Below are positions 8,267-17,002 of a stretch of 64,000 nt of DNA, piece by piece. A program made the translations under genes and the position numbers. The stretch's first letter is position 1. Each line of letters starts with the position of its first letter. Source of the DNA: Mucilaginibacter jinjuensis. GTDB lineage: Bacteria; Bacteroidota; Bacteroidia; Sphingobacteriales; Sphingobacteriaceae. The stretch covers positions 3,162,001 through 3,226,000 of the forward strand of contig NZ_CP117167.1 of NCBI RefSeq assembly GCF_028596025.1, given 5' to 3'. Under the pieces are notes generated by a model. That model had not been told where the DNA came from. It was given only the letters and a program-made list of their open reading frames with translations, and did not search any database.

Positions 8267-9763
8267 ATGAATAGCGTCATTCACAATAAAGATATTGGTA
8301 CCAAACAAAAAGCGCTTGCTATTAACTTAGATTCGCAGATCTATGGCTCATTTGCCGAGATTGGTGCGGGGCAGGATGTAGCTGCAAACTTTTTTAAAGC
8401 CGGTGCTTCATCTGGCACCATAGCAAAAACCATGTCGGCTTACGACATGACTTTTTCTGATGCTATTTATGGCGTGCAGCAGGTTCGCCGGTATGTAAGT
8501 GAATCAAGATTAATATCGATGCTTAATCATGAGTATGGATTATTAATTGAGCGCCTTGCAGAACAGAGAGGCGACCAAACAACTTTCTTTGCGTTCTCAG
8601 ATACGATAGCAGCACTTAACTACAATAAAACCAATGAAGGTCACGGCTGGATGGGGGTGCGTTTTCAGCTTAAACCCAATGGCGAGTTTAATGATGTAGT
8701 GCTACACGTAAAGTTATTAGATAACGATAATAATTTGCAGCAGCAAGCTGCAGGTATTTTGGGTGTTAACCTCATATATGCTTGCTTTTATTATCACGAA
8801 GCACCTCCTGTGTTTTTGCTTTCGTTAATGGATAACCTATCGAGAGACCGGATCCAAATAGATATGATCCGTTTTGAGGGACCCGACTTTAACAGGGTTG
8901 ATAACCGTTTGATGAGTTTGCACCTGGTTAAATATGGTTTCTCTGATGCCGCCGTTTTTGGCCCCGATGGGCATAACTTGCAGCCATCTGAAGCTTTATA
9001 TAAAAAACATACGGTAGTTATTCGTGGACGTTTCCGTCCGTTGATTAATGTGCACATGGATATGCTTAACACCGGCGTAAAGCAATTTTTGCAGGAGCCG
9101 GATGTTGATCCAAAAAATGTAATGGTTATTACGGAGTTAACGCTACAATCGTTAAAAGAACGGGATGCCGATCTAAATGCAGATATTGATGAAAAGGACT
9201 TTTTAGACAGGGTTGATATTCTTTGTTCGCTTGGGCAAACTGTACTCATTTCTAATTTCCACGAATACTATAAACTGGTAGCATACCTGTCTAAGATCAC
9301 CAAATTAAAATTGGGCGTTGTTTTGGGTTATCCAAACCTCGAATATATTTTCTCTGAAGAGCATTACCAGGATCTTCCGGGCGGTATTTTGGAGTCTTTT
9401 GCTACATTGTTTAGTCGCAAGGTAAAGCTGTTTATTTATCCAACCCTGCGCGATGGTAATATTTTAAACTGCCTGAAATTTTTCCCGCCGCCGCATCTTA
9501 TCGATCTGTTCCGTTATTTGCTTGCTAATAATAAGATTGAAGACATCCGGCATTATAACGAGAATAACCTGAATGTTGATACAGATAATGTATTACAGCT
9601 TATTAAAAAAGGCGCACATGGCTGGGAAGATTATGTACCTGCCGAAGTAGCAGCAGTGATAAAAGAGCGCTGCCTGTTTGGTTATGCCTGTGAACCAGAG
9701 TTTGTAAAACCAGATGCCGACGAAAAAGCTGAAACGCCTAAAAAGGCTTTAGATAAAGCATAA
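8267..9763 (+). CDS. Conserved cytosolic protein of unknown function
   Basis: 498 aa without signal peptide or membrane segments. The N-terminus is highly characteristic: INLDSQIYGSFAEIGAGQDV, then FFKAGASSGTIAKTMSAYDM and RRYVSESRLISML. I recall similar proteins in Bacteroidota and some cyanobacteria carrying automatic names such as nicotinate-nucleotide adenylyltransferase, but I see no HxGH nucleotidyltransferase motif, so I do not adopt that name. The C-terminal half has a patterned alpha/beta run (LGQTVLISNFHEYYKL, then LKLGVVLGYPNLEYIF) of possible enzyme character. It is monocistronic: a TATTTTTG box (8168-8175) lies upstream and a terminator follows. Confidence 0.85.
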   Translation: MNSVIHNKDIGTKQKALAINLDSQIYGSFAEIGAGQDVAANFFKAGASSGTIAKTMSAYDMTFSDAIYGVQQVRRYVSESRLISMLNHEYGLLIERLAEQRGDQTTFFAFSDTIAALNYNKTNEGHGWMGVRFQLKPNGEFNDVVLHVKLLDNDNNLQQQAAGILGVNLIYACFYYHEAPPVFLLSLMDNLSRDRIQIDMIRFEGPDFNRVDNRLMSLHLVKYGFSDAAVFGPDGHNLQPSEALYKKHTVVIRGRFRPLINVHMDMLNTGVKQFLQEPDVDPKNVMVITELTLQSLKERDADLNADIDEKDFLDRVDILCSLGQTVLISNFHEYYKLVAYLSKITKLKLGVVLGYPNLEYIFSEEHYQDLPGGILESFATLFSRKVKLFIYPTLRDGNILNCLKFFPPPHLIDLFRYLLANNKIEDIRHYNENNLNVDTDNVLQLIKKGAHGWEDYVPAEVAAVIKERCLFGYACEPEFVKPDADEKAETPKKALDKA

Positions 9764-9784
9764 CAAAGAAAAGATTAAAATGAC

Positions 9785-9821
9785 AAAAAAGGTCTGCAAG
9801 TAATTTTTGCAGACCTTTTTT
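9785..9821 (+). terminator. Terminator after the 498-aa conserved gene
   Basis: AAAAAAGGTCTGCAA pairs with TTGCAGACCTTTTTT around a short loop, followed by T. Confidence 0.88.
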
Positions 9822-9874
9822 GTTAAACTTTTATATATCTGCAAATGTCTTATCTTCATATTATCAATAATAAT

Positions 9875-10687
9875 ATGAATTCATCTAAAGATCAAAGTCA
9901 ACCAAAAAAGATAGGATTAGCATTGTCAGGAGGTGGTGCAAGGGGCGTATCGCATTTGGGCGTAATGCAAGCTCTAATGGATCACGGTATTCAATTCTCT
10001 CATATTTCGGGCACAAGTGCCGGGGCTATTGGTGCAGCATTTATTGCAGAAGGATATTCGCCAAAAGAGTTTCTCCAGATTATTAAAGATACCCGGTTGT
10101 TAAAGTTGTTACGCCCTTCGCTTGGCAGTACTGGCTTAATATCTATTCTTAATGCCCGGTTTTTAATAGAAAAGTATATCCCGCATAATTCATTCGAAAA
10201 ACTTAAAATAAAGATTACAACCTCGGCGGTTGACCTCGGCGAAGGTAAATTGATTTATTTCACCGAAGGCGATCTTGATATGGCAATTTTAGCTTCCTGC
10301 TGTTTGCCGGGTATTTTTAGGCCTATTGTTATTAACGGGCACATGTATGTAGATGGGGGGATTTTAAATAACTTTCCTGTAGAGCCCTTGGTAGGTAACT
10401 GCGATTTGATCATCGGGTCGTCATGCAATCATTTACCTGTGGTTACCGAAATCAAATCGTTTGGCAACCTTGTAGATAGGGCCGCCATGATCGCTATTAA
10501 TTCGAACCTTAACGTACATAAAAACTTATGCGATGTTGTTATCGAGCCACATGGCCTTGGCGGCTATGGCATATTTGATACCAAAGCTGTTGATGAGATT
10601 TTTATGATAGGTTATGAAGAAGGACTAAAAGCTATTGAGGGTAACGAAAGACTTAAAGAAATAGTTTTAAGGCAAAAGGCGGGATAG
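9875..10687 (+). CDS. Patatin-like phospholipase (RssA family)
   Basis: Ser-Asp dyad lipid acyl hydrolase. The oxyanion motif GGGARG lies about 20 residues in, the nucleophile motif GTSAGAIGAA follows some 30 residues later, and the catalytic Asp is in DGGILNNFPVEP near the middle. About 270 aa matches the short bacterial RssA/YlbK type and there is no signal peptide, so it should act in the cytosol or on the inner leaflet. I prefer the ATG at 9875 (MNSSKDQSQ) because an AT-rich leader precedes it and the upstream ATG at 9845 adds ten unconserved-looking residues; the longer form cannot be excluded. No operon partner is evident. Confidence 0.92.
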   Translation: MNSSKDQSQPKKIGLALSGGGARGVSHLGVMQALMDHGIQFSHISGTSAGAIGAAFIAEGYSPKEFLQIIKDTRLLKLLRPSLGSTGLISILNARFLIEKYIPHNSFEKLKIKITTSAVDLGEGKLIYFTEGDLDMAILASCCLPGIFRPIVINGHMYVDGGILNNFPVEPLVGNCDLIIGSSCNHLPVVTEIKSFGNLVDRAAMIAINSNLNVHKNLCDVVIEPHGLGGYGIFDTKAVDEIFMIGYEEGLKAIEGNERLKEIVLRQKAG

Positions 10688-10739
10688 CATATAGCATTTA
10701 ACACATATCATTTGCAACTTTTTAGTTACACTACTCGTA

Positions 10740-10988
10740 ATGGTTGTAAAGGAGAAGCGGTGTATGCATAAGATATTTACAAATGTTGTATTAAATGTTA
10801 TTTCTGTACTGCTTATTTTGATAATATTATTTTATCGGAGATATATTAAGACAAAGCTCAGCAAACTTGCCAGAAGTGGCAGGCTTACCGAAATCAGATC
10901 CCTGGAATTACAGAAAGAATACTGCTTGATGTGGATAGCGATAATCTTCATCATTAATTTAATGGCAAGGATGCTGTCATCGATTTAA
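10740..10988 (+). CDS. Small membrane protein with two predicted TM helices
   Basis: 82 aa. A basic N-terminus leads into a hydrophobic helix (about residues 15-32, VLNVISVLLILIILFY), then a basic amphipathic linker (IKTKLSKLARSGRLTEIRS), then a second helix (about 62-80). An alternative start at 10764 (MHKIF) gives 74 aa. I recognise no family. It lies alone between the patatin and PAP2 genes in the same direction and may be cotranscribed with either. The organised TM-linker-TM pattern makes it more than a chance ORF. Confidence 0.55.
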   Translation: MVVKEKRCMHKIFTNVVLNVISVLLILIILFYRRYIKTKLSKLARSGRLTEIRSLELQKEYCLMWIAIIFIINLMARMLSSI

Positions 10989-11053
10989 GATCGTTATAAA
11001 TTTCAATTCGGCTTACTGAGTTTTTTTGTTAATTTCGAAAGAAATATGCCCCT

Positions 11054-12070
11054 TTGATGACGATATTGACAAAAATTACCGCCATTCTATTCTTCTTTAT
11101 CTTCATGTCTTTCTTTTGCGTTGCCCAGGAACGTGATTCGCTTAAAGCTACCCCGGCTATAGATAGCATCACTGCAAAGGTTGACACCACACCTGTAAAA
11201 GACGGCCACTTACAAACAGCCGGAAAAGCATTAAAAACAGCAGTATTGGACGTACCCGGCGATTTTGTACAAATGGGAAAGGTACTGACAAAAGATTGGC
11301 GTGTAACTGCTGCATGTGTAGGCGGTATTTCGCTGATGATACTTGCTGATAAACCGGTAACCCAATGGTATCAGGATCATATTGAAACAACGCTTAAGTA
11401 TAAATTACCGGCACTTCCCGGTTCTAAGGGCAGTCGTTACTTTTATGGTAATGATGCCTATTTAGACTACGCCATATTAGGGTTATACGGTGGGTCATTA
11501 GCAGCTAATTATAAAACCGGGCAAATGGCTGCGCTAAACTCAATGAAAGCGTTAGCCTATTCATATCTTATTACACAGGTAACCCTAAAATCTATATTTG
11601 GAAGGGATAGGCCCGACCCAACTTTAAGCGACGGGAAACCACCAAGAAAAGGGTATACAGATAACCCATACGACTTTTTTAACTTTCACCGTGTTAGATT
11701 TGATACAGGTGGAGATGTAACCGGCATGTCTTTTCCATCTATGCATGCCACAGCCTATTTTGCCGTAGCCAAGGTAATGGCCATGGAATTTCACAACTAT
11801 TGGATTCCTTATGGTACAGTTGCCTTTATTTTCTTTGCAGACGTAGATGCGCATCAGCATTGGGTAGGCGATATGGTAGCAGGAGGCTTATTAGGTACTG
11901 TAATAGGGCAGGGCATTGTAATGAGCTCCCGCTTGTTCGAAAAGAGACAGGAAGAAAAGAGAATGTTAGAGGGTGATGGAATTAAGCAAAAGAAAGTAGG
12001 TTTTAATTACCAGATATTACCGGCTATCTCAAGCAGCATGACTGGTGTTACGTTCTTTGTGTCGCTTTAA
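11054..12070 (+). CDS. PAP2 superfamily lipid phosphatase
   Basis: Membrane-associated phosphatidic-acid-phosphatase-like enzyme of 338 aa with a cleavable signal (ends CVAQ). The three PAP2 motifs are present: KSIFGRDRP (K-x6-RP), SFPSMHA (the PSGH equivalent, with Met in place of Gly) and a third motif AHQHWVGDMVAGG supplying the catalytic His and Asp. The Ser-Arg that usually starts motif 3 is replaced by VDA, so motif 3 is slightly atypical. Likely role is dephosphorylation of undecaprenyl pyrophosphate or lipid phosphates on the periplasmic side (inference). Single gene. Confidence 0.9.
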   Translation: MMTILTKITAILFFFIFMSFFCVAQERDSLKATPAIDSITAKVDTTPVKDGHLQTAGKALKTAVLDVPGDFVQMGKVLTKDWRVTAACVGGISLMILADKPVTQWYQDHIETTLKYKLPALPGSKGSRYFYGNDAYLDYAILGLYGGSLAANYKTGQMAALNSMKALAYSYLITQVTLKSIFGRDRPDPTLSDGKPPRKGYTDNPYDFFNFHRVRFDTGGDVTGMSFPSMHATAYFAVAKVMAMEFHNYWIPYGTVAFIFFADVDAHQHWVGDMVAGGLLGTVIGQGIVMSSRLFEKRQEEKRMLEGDGIKQKKVGFNYQILPAISSSMTGVTFFVSL

Positions 12071-12244
12071 TATTCGGATCTCACTATACTAAGGTCTAAA
12101 TTTTTCTGATTTATGTCCTTTTTGCTATACCAGATAGCTACAAAATGAAGCGATAAAAAATATTTTCTGTCGGGTGTCCAATTGATAGTATCTCAATCAT
12201 TATTGAGGTATAAACAAAAATTAATTATCTAACACCAACAGAAA

Positions 12245-12700
12245 ATGGAACCAAGAATCAATTTTTTCGCAAAAGGACCTGACGCGCTGAAAGCAATGTA
12301 TAGCCTTGGCGCTTACCTCGCAAAATCACCGGTTGAGCAAAAGTTACTTCATTTACTTTATTTCCGTGTATCTCAAATTAATGGCTGTGCTTTTTGCCTG
12401 GATATGCACTCGAAAGATTTACGCGCAGCGGGTGAAACCGAGCAGCGCCTGTATATGCTGGATGCCTGGCGTGAGGGAACCGTGTATACCAACCGCGAGC
12501 GTGCTGCCCTTGCTTTTGCCGAGGGGGTTACCAAAACTCATGTATCTGATGATGTATATACTGCTGCGGCTGCCGAGTTTACAGAGCAGGAACTTATAGA
12601 TTTAACTATGGCAATAGTGACTATCAACAGCTATAACCGTATTAATATTGCTTTCCAAACCCCGGCAGGCAGTTATCAGCCCGGTCAATTTAAATCGTAA
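12245..12700 (+). CDS. Carboxymuconolactone decarboxylase / AhpD-like protein
   Basis: 151 aa all-helical CMD-family protein. The redox motif is in NGCAFCLDMHSKDLRAAG (C-x2-C-x3-H), which in AhpD-type proteins reduces or decomposes peroxides. The C-terminus INIAFQTPAGSYQPG is typical of the group often found with ECF sigma factors. It is the first gene of a run with the DGPF/YCII protein and an ECF42-type sigma factor, gaps 52 and about 50 bases. A TGTCGG sequence (12168-12173) lies upstream and could be the -35 element of an ECF promoter (weak). Confidence 0.92.
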   Translation: MEPRINFFAKGPDALKAMYSLGAYLAKSPVEQKLLHLLYFRVSQINGCAFCLDMHSKDLRAAGETEQRLYMLDAWREGTVYTNRERAALAFAEGVTKTHVSDDVYTAAAAEFTEQELIDLTMAIVTINSYNRINIAFQTPAGSYQPGQFKS

Positions 12701-12752
12701 TTATCAGTGCTATTTAGCAGGATTAATTTAAATTCACACAACAGTTAAATAT

Positions 12753-13100
12753 ATGAACATGGATCAGGCAAATAATGAATTTGTTTTTTTATTCCGCCAG
12801 CCGGATTTAAGCCATAATGCCGAAAATCATGATGAAATCCAGAAAAAATGGATGGAGTGGATTGATGGTATTACTTCACAGGGAAAATTAGCCAGTAATG
12901 GTCTCCACTTAACACCAGGAGGTAGTGTATTAAAAGCAGGCGGTGTAGTTACCGATGGCCCCTTTGTAGAAATAAGAGAAATATTGGGCGGCTTTATAGT
13001 AGTTAAGGCTGATAGCATGGATGAGGCCATTACCCTGGCCCATGGTTGCCCCGCTATTGATGAGGGCGGTAGCGTAGAGATTAGATCTGTATTTGTATAA
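12753..13100 (+). CDS. YCII-related (DGPF domain) protein
   Basis: 115 aa with the signature VTDGPFVEIREILGGFIVVKADSMDEAI, the DGPF motif of the YCII family. These small ferredoxin-like-fold proteins are known genomic partners of ECF42 sigma factors, and here the sigma gene follows directly. Biochemical role is unknown; the context suggests a target or modulator of the sigma factor. Confidence 0.93.
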   Translation: MNMDQANNEFVFLFRQPDLSHNAENHDEIQKKWMEWIDGITSQGKLASNGLHLTPGGSVLKAGGVVTDGPFVEIREILGGFIVVKADSMDEAITLAHGCPAIDEGGSVEIRSVFV

Positions 13101-13151
13101 ACCTTTTTAATGCCTTTCCCGGCCAAATACAGGTTGGGAAAGGCTAAGTTA

Positions 13152-14387
13152 ATGGATCAGCACGAATCAGCTTTAAAGCATCTATTTCAGCAGGAGTTTG
13201 CTAAAATGGTAGCGGTAATTAGTAAACTATATGGTTTACAATACATTGAAATTGCCGAAGACATAGTAAACGATACTTTTTTACTGGCCACCGAAACCTG
13301 GAGAGAGAAAGGCATTCCGCTTAATCCGGCAGCCTGGTTATATACGGTGGCTAAACAAAAAACGCTGCAATATTTCAGGCGTAATAAAATCTATGTTGAA
13401 AAGGTAATGCCCCAACTCAGTATGCAGCAGGATGGGCATACAGAAATGGGCGAGTTGAATTTCTCATACCAAAATATTAAAGATAGCCAGTTGCAGATGA
13501 TTTTTGCCATCTGCACGCCGGCTATTGCAAGTGAAGCACAGATTGGCCTGGCCCTTCGCATTCTTTGCGGTTTTGGGATCGATGAAATCGCCGAGGCCTT
13601 TTTATCTAATAAAGAAACTATCAACAAACGATTATTTCGTGCTAAAGAAAAACTGCGAAGCGAGAAGATAAAAATAGAGTTCCCGCCCGAGAGCGAGATC
13701 CACACACGGCTCAATAATGTATTGCACATTATTTACCTGCTTTTTAATGAGGGGTACTATTCTAAAACACAGAATGAGATCCTGCGTAAAGATTTGTGCG
13801 TTGAAGCTTTGCGGTTAGGTATAATGTTGATCGAATATCCTAAAACAAATTTGCCGCAAACCAACGCCTTAATAGCATTGATGTGTTTCCACGCTTCGCG
13901 ATTTAATGCGCGGCAGGCCGGTAGTGGTACAACTGTGCTTTATGATCAACAAGATGTAGCGTTGTGGGATCAACAATTAATTAACCAAGGCATACACTTC
14001 CTGAAATTGTCTGTACAAGGAAACGAAATTACCTCTTACCATCTGGAAGCGCGTATTGCCTATTGGCATAGCCAAAAGGAGGATACAGCTGATAAATGGA
14101 AAGAGATTTTACAACTGTATAATCAGCTTTTACAGATCAATTATTCGCCGATGGTGGCATTGAACCGCACTTACGCTTTATACAAGGTAAACGGACCGGA
14201 GGCCGCACTAACAGAAGTTCTGGAATTGAACCTGGTTCAAAATCATTTTTATTACCTTTTACTGGGCGAGTTATATCAAACTATTGATATTACCATGGCA
14301 AAAAGCAATTATGAGAACGCCAAGGCCTTAGCCAAAACTCAAATAGAAAAACAAGGCATCCAGGAAAAAATAGATAAACTTGGGTGA
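13152..14387 (+). CDS. ECF42-type RNA polymerase sigma factor with C-terminal TPR extension
   Basis: Sigma-70 region 2 is at the N-terminus (EIAEDIVNDTFLLATETWREKGIPLNPAAWLYTVAK is its 2.3-2.4 part), region 4 around residues 130-195 (IDEIAEAFLSNKETINKRLFRAKEKLR), and then a long helical extension to residue 411 containing the SPMVALNRTYALYKVNGPEAAL motif of TPR-bearing ECF42 factors. There is no anti-sigma gene nearby, as usual for this group. I start it at the ATG at 13152 (MDQHESALKHLF) since the family starts there; an ATG at 13110 adds 14 residues. It probably transcribes its own CMD-DGPF-sigma cluster (inference). Confidence 0.92.
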   Translation: MDQHESALKHLFQQEFAKMVAVISKLYGLQYIEIAEDIVNDTFLLATETWREKGIPLNPAAWLYTVAKQKTLQYFRRNKIYVEKVMPQLSMQQDGHTEMGELNFSYQNIKDSQLQMIFAICTPAIASEAQIGLALRILCGFGIDEIAEAFLSNKETINKRLFRAKEKLRSEKIKIEFPPESEIHTRLNNVLHIIYLLFNEGYYSKTQNEILRKDLCVEALRLGIMLIEYPKTNLPQTNALIALMCFHASRFNARQAGSGTTVLYDQQDVALWDQQLINQGIHFLKLSVQGNEITSYHLEARIAYWHSQKEDTADKWKEILQLYNQLLQINYSPMVALNRTYALYKVNGPEAALTEVLELNLVQNHFYYLLLGELYQTIDITMAKSNYENAKALAKTQIEKQGIQEKIDKLG

Positions 14388-14633
14388 GCCATAAGAGAAG
14401 TTAACGACTACTTGTTTATCCATAAGTGAAATTGCTTATGCGCCTGGGTTTGATATTTTTCTTTAGCTTTTCGCCGATAAAATTAACCCGTTCACCGGGT
14501 AAAACTGCCTGTTTACATATTAGATGCCTTATTGGGTAACGGGGGCTGTAACGTTTTAAAAACGGGTGCGTCTTATTATCGTAATTAGCACAGAGGCTAT
14601 TACAATTAACAGATCATCAAAACATTACATAAT

Positions 14634-15233
14634 ATGAAAACTCAAATCTTAACCATTGCAACAGTGTTATCATTAGCATTAGCAACCAGCACAAACACAT
14701 TCGCAGCAACTCATAGCAGCAGCACCAGCACTGTATTAACAGATGTAAAACATATCAACAAAATTGAGGTTCGCGGCAACGTTGAATTATACGTATCAGA
14801 CGGTGCAACTGATAATGTAAAAGTATACGATAAATACTACAGCGAAAACGCTTTTGTACAAAACCAAAACGGCGTGTTACGCATCGCATCATATAAAAAA
14901 GAAAAACTGGTAATTTGGGTAACCGCAGCCGAATTACAAAGCATCACCGCCTATGATAATGCTTCCGTAAAATCATTCGGCAAATTAAACAGCATTAACC
15001 TGGAAGTTAACCTTTACAACCGCGCAGCCGCTAACCTTGAAATGGAAGCTTACAGCGCCAACATCAATGTAAACGATCAGGCTACTGCCAACTTAACAGG
15101 TACTGTAAACGATTGTAACTTAAAATACAACCAGTCTGCCACAGTAAACAGCACCAAATTTGTAGCCACTAACATGGTTCGTAAAGTAAGCTACGATGGT
15201 TTTGCAAAAGCAGAGCAGGTAGCCGGTTTATAA
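14634..15233 (+). CDS. GIN-domain (DUF2807) putative auto-transporter adhesin, exported
   Basis: 199 aa with a clear signal peptide (to about AATHS) and the head-GIN pattern: INKIEVRGNVELYVSDG, followed by short repeating beta-strands (AYDNASVKSFGKLNSINLEVNLYNRAAANL) that build a small parallel beta-helix. Proteins of this type are abundant and exported in Bacteroidota; molecular function is not established. It is monocistronic with a terminator 40 bases downstream. The 5' leader (14388-14633) holds only a short ACCCG/CGGGT hairpin. Confidence 0.88.
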   Translation: MKTQILTIATVLSLALATSTNTFAATHSSSTSTVLTDVKHINKIEVRGNVELYVSDGATDNVKVYDKYYSENAFVQNQNGVLRIASYKKEKLVIWVTAAELQSITAYDNASVKSFGKLNSINLEVNLYNRAAANLEMEAYSANINVNDQATANLTGTVNDCNLKYNQSATVNSTKFVATNMVRKVSYDGFAKAEQVAGL

Positions 15234-15270
15234 GAAAACACTTTGCAAAAAGTTCAATATATATGCTCAC

Positions 15271-15298
15271 AGCCATCAAAAATTGATGGCTTTTCTTA
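15271..15298 (+). terminator. Terminator after the GIN-domain gene
   Basis: AGCCATCAA and TTGATGGCT pair around a 3-4 base loop, followed by TTTCTT. Confidence 0.75.
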
Positions 15299-15375
15299 TT
15301 TTACGGATTCAATCTTCGCCCGGTCTGTTCTGACAAAAACTTCGGATATCAGGCAGTTAAATGCAGAGTACATCC

Positions 15376-15412
15376 GTGATTGATTAAACCGTAGTCGCAT
15401 TTAATCAATCAC
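15376..15412. promoter_or_regulatory. 13-bp perfect inverted repeat upstream of araC-type gene
   Basis: GTGATTGATTAAA (15376-15388) and TTTAATCAATCAC (15400-15412) flank 11 bases, 30 bases before the regulator start. It could be an operator for autoregulation or an RNA hairpin in the leader. The lack of a T-run argues against a terminator. Confidence 0.4.
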
Positions 15413-15442
15413 AGATTTTAATGTAGATTGCGATCTCGAAAA

Positions 15443-16306
15443 ATGAGTAATACAGCACCTTCAATGGATAAGAACATTTTAATGGGAATAGAAAAAATTG
15501 CGGCCCCCTTCCTGGAGAAGGCAAAGCAGTTCCCGTTTTATAGTGTTATGTTGATTACTGAAGGTAGTGGCAGGTATTATGCCGATATCGGTAAGTTTGA
15601 TTTTGAAGCACCGGTTTTGCTTTTCTCAACACCACTTCAAAGTTTAAAAGTGGAGCATAACGTAACGCTTAATGGCTACATCCTGCAATTTCATGGCGAC
15701 TTTTATTGCATCGAATATCACAAAGCAAGAGTTGCCTGTAACGGGTTGTTATTCAATAATATCTATATAGAGCCTTCAGTAAAATTAAGCGGCAATGAAG
15801 CTGCGATATTTGAAGGCATTTGCCAGGATATTGAAAATGAATTTAATGCCGATGAACACGATGAGGTTGTGCTAAGGTCATATCTTCAGCTTTTTCTGGC
15901 AAAATCGAGCAGTGTTAAACTACGCAATATGGCTGCCGAAGAAAAAGAACAGCCTAAAGATGAGCAAATGGAGCGCTTTATGCAGTTGCTGGAGCAGCAT
16001 TACATGGTGCTTCACAAGCCTACAGATTATGCTAATTTGCTTGCTATGTCGCCCAATAACTTCAGTAAGCGGTGTAATCGTTATTATGGCAAATCACCAT
16101 CGCTAATGATCCAGGAGCGTTTGATACTGGAAGCGAAAAAGAAACTGCACCTAACCAGGCAAAGCATTAAAGAAATCGCTTTCGCCCTTAATTTTTCGGA
16201 TGAGTTTTATTTTAGCCGCTTTTTTAAAAAATTTACCAAAGTATCCCCACAGGTATATCGAGAGCAGGCAGGTATTTCCATAGTTGCCGATATGGCTTCG
16301 TACTAA
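15443..16306 (+). CDS. AraC family transcriptional regulator
   Basis: 287 aa with a C-terminal double helix-turn-helix (DYANLLAMSPNNFSKRCNRYYG, then SIKEIAFALNFSDEFYFSRFFKKFTKVSPQVYR) and an N-terminal cupin-like sensor domain with four Cys in the protein (in FYCIEY, VACNG, GICQD, KRCNR). The ATG at 15443 is used; an in-frame TTG at 15428 lies only five codons earlier. It sits 171 bases upstream of the DUF417 cluster in the same direction and is its most likely regulator. In E. coli an AraC-type sensor (RclR) controls a DUF417 gene (rclC) in response to reactive chlorine; transfer of that role here is only an analogy. Confidence 0.92.
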   Translation: MSNTAPSMDKNILMGIEKIAAPFLEKAKQFPFYSVMLITEGSGRYYADIGKFDFEAPVLLFSTPLQSLKVEHNVTLNGYILQFHGDFYCIEYHKARVACNGLLFNNIYIEPSVKLSGNEAAIFEGICQDIENEFNADEHDEVVLRSYLQLFLAKSSSVKLRNMAAEEKEQPKDEQMERFMQLLEQHYMVLHKPTDYANLLAMSPNNFSKRCNRYYGKSPSLMIQERLILEAKKKLHLTRQSIKEIAFALNFSDEFYFSRFFKKFTKVSPQVYREQAGISIVADMASY

Positions 16307-16412
16307 CGTTCGTCAAGTCTCAATACTTATTACTATTAACTTAATAACTCACTTCCTGTAGAGTTGCTTTCTGCTGTCCCATAAGTGCATGCATTAGCCC
16401 GATTTGTCCATG

Positions 16413-16441
16413 TTGGCGGGGCAGGTACCTGCCTAACTTTG
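16413..16441 (+). promoter_or_regulatory. Promoter of the DUF417 cluster with a 14-bp palindrome in its spacer
   Basis: TTG (16413-16415), 18 bases, then TAACTTTG (16434-16441) give a full Bacteroidota promoter 37 bases before the DUF417 ATG. The right part of the spacer is the perfect palindrome GGCAGGTACCTGCC (16420-16433), which ends exactly at the -7 element. A regulator bound there would block or reposition RNA polymerase, so it is a strong operator candidate. Confidence 0.75.
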
Positions 16442-16477
16442 GTATATAATTTAACGAAAACAATTATCAACAAAACA

Positions 16478-17002
16478 ATGAATAAATCACTTTTACACTC
16501 CATCGCCGGTTTAGAAGGCTTCGGGAAATTTGCAATCCGTTACGGTATCGTAGTTGTATTTCTTTGGATAGGGGCCTTAAAATTTACAACTTATGAGGCC
16601 GATGGTATAGTACCGTTTGTGGCCAACAGCCCATTTATGTCAGGTTTCTACAATCAGCCCGAACAATATAAGAAACATATAAACCCCGAAGGTGCATTAA
16701 TCCCTGCCAATCACAACTGGCATGAGCAAAATAATACTTATGGCTTTTCTTACGGCTTGGGTACGTTTCTGATCATTTTAGGTTTGTTAGTGGCATTTTA
16801 CCGGGTAATACCATTGCCAAGCATGATTGCCAGTATTCTGATGTTTATCATGACACTTGGCACGCTGTCATTCCTAGTAACTACGCCCGAAAGCTGGGTA
16901 CCCCATCTTGGCGATCCGTCTTATGGGTTCCCATATCTCTCGGGCCGCGGCCGTTGGTTATTAAAGATATTGTTATTCTGGGGGGTGCAATTCTTAATAT
17001 GA
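16478..17002 (+). CDS. DUF417 (YkgB/RclC-like) membrane protein, C-terminus frameshifted
   Basis: Inner-membrane protein with about four TM helices: RYGIVVVFLWIGALKFTTYEADGI (family hallmark), a loop with SPFMSGFY, LGTFLIILGLLVAFYRVI, and SMIASILMFIMTLGTLSFLVTTPESW, then the SGRGRWLLKI motif. Reading then enters WGVQFLI and stops at 17002. In the +1-corrected frame the sequence continues as GGAILNMSESARLYLSRKKEKSN to a stop at 17050-17052, a natural DUF417 ending. The break is in a run of six G (16980-16985); a seventh G would restore 191 aa. This may be a sequencing slip, a real mutation or phase variation. The start is the ATG at 16478, not an upstream GTG. Confidence 0.88.
   Translation: MNKSLLHSIAGLEGFGKFAIRYGIVVVFLWIGALKFTTYEADGIVPFVANSPFMSGFYNQPEQYKKHINPEGALIPANHNWHEQNNTYGFSYGLGTFLIILGLLVAFYRVIPLPSMIASILMFIMTLGTLSFLVTTPESWVPHLGDPSYGFPYLSGRGRWLLKILLFWGVQFLI

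Noticed and set aside
8794..9249. 151-codon open frame antisense to the conserved 498-aa gene
   Set aside because: It is Ser- and Lys-rich with no motif, while the plus strand is clearly coding.
8267..9763. Name nicotinate-nucleotide adenylyltransferase for the conserved 498-aa protein
   Set aside because: I recall it as an automatic name, but the HxGH and ISSTxxR motifs of nucleotidyltransferases are not visible.
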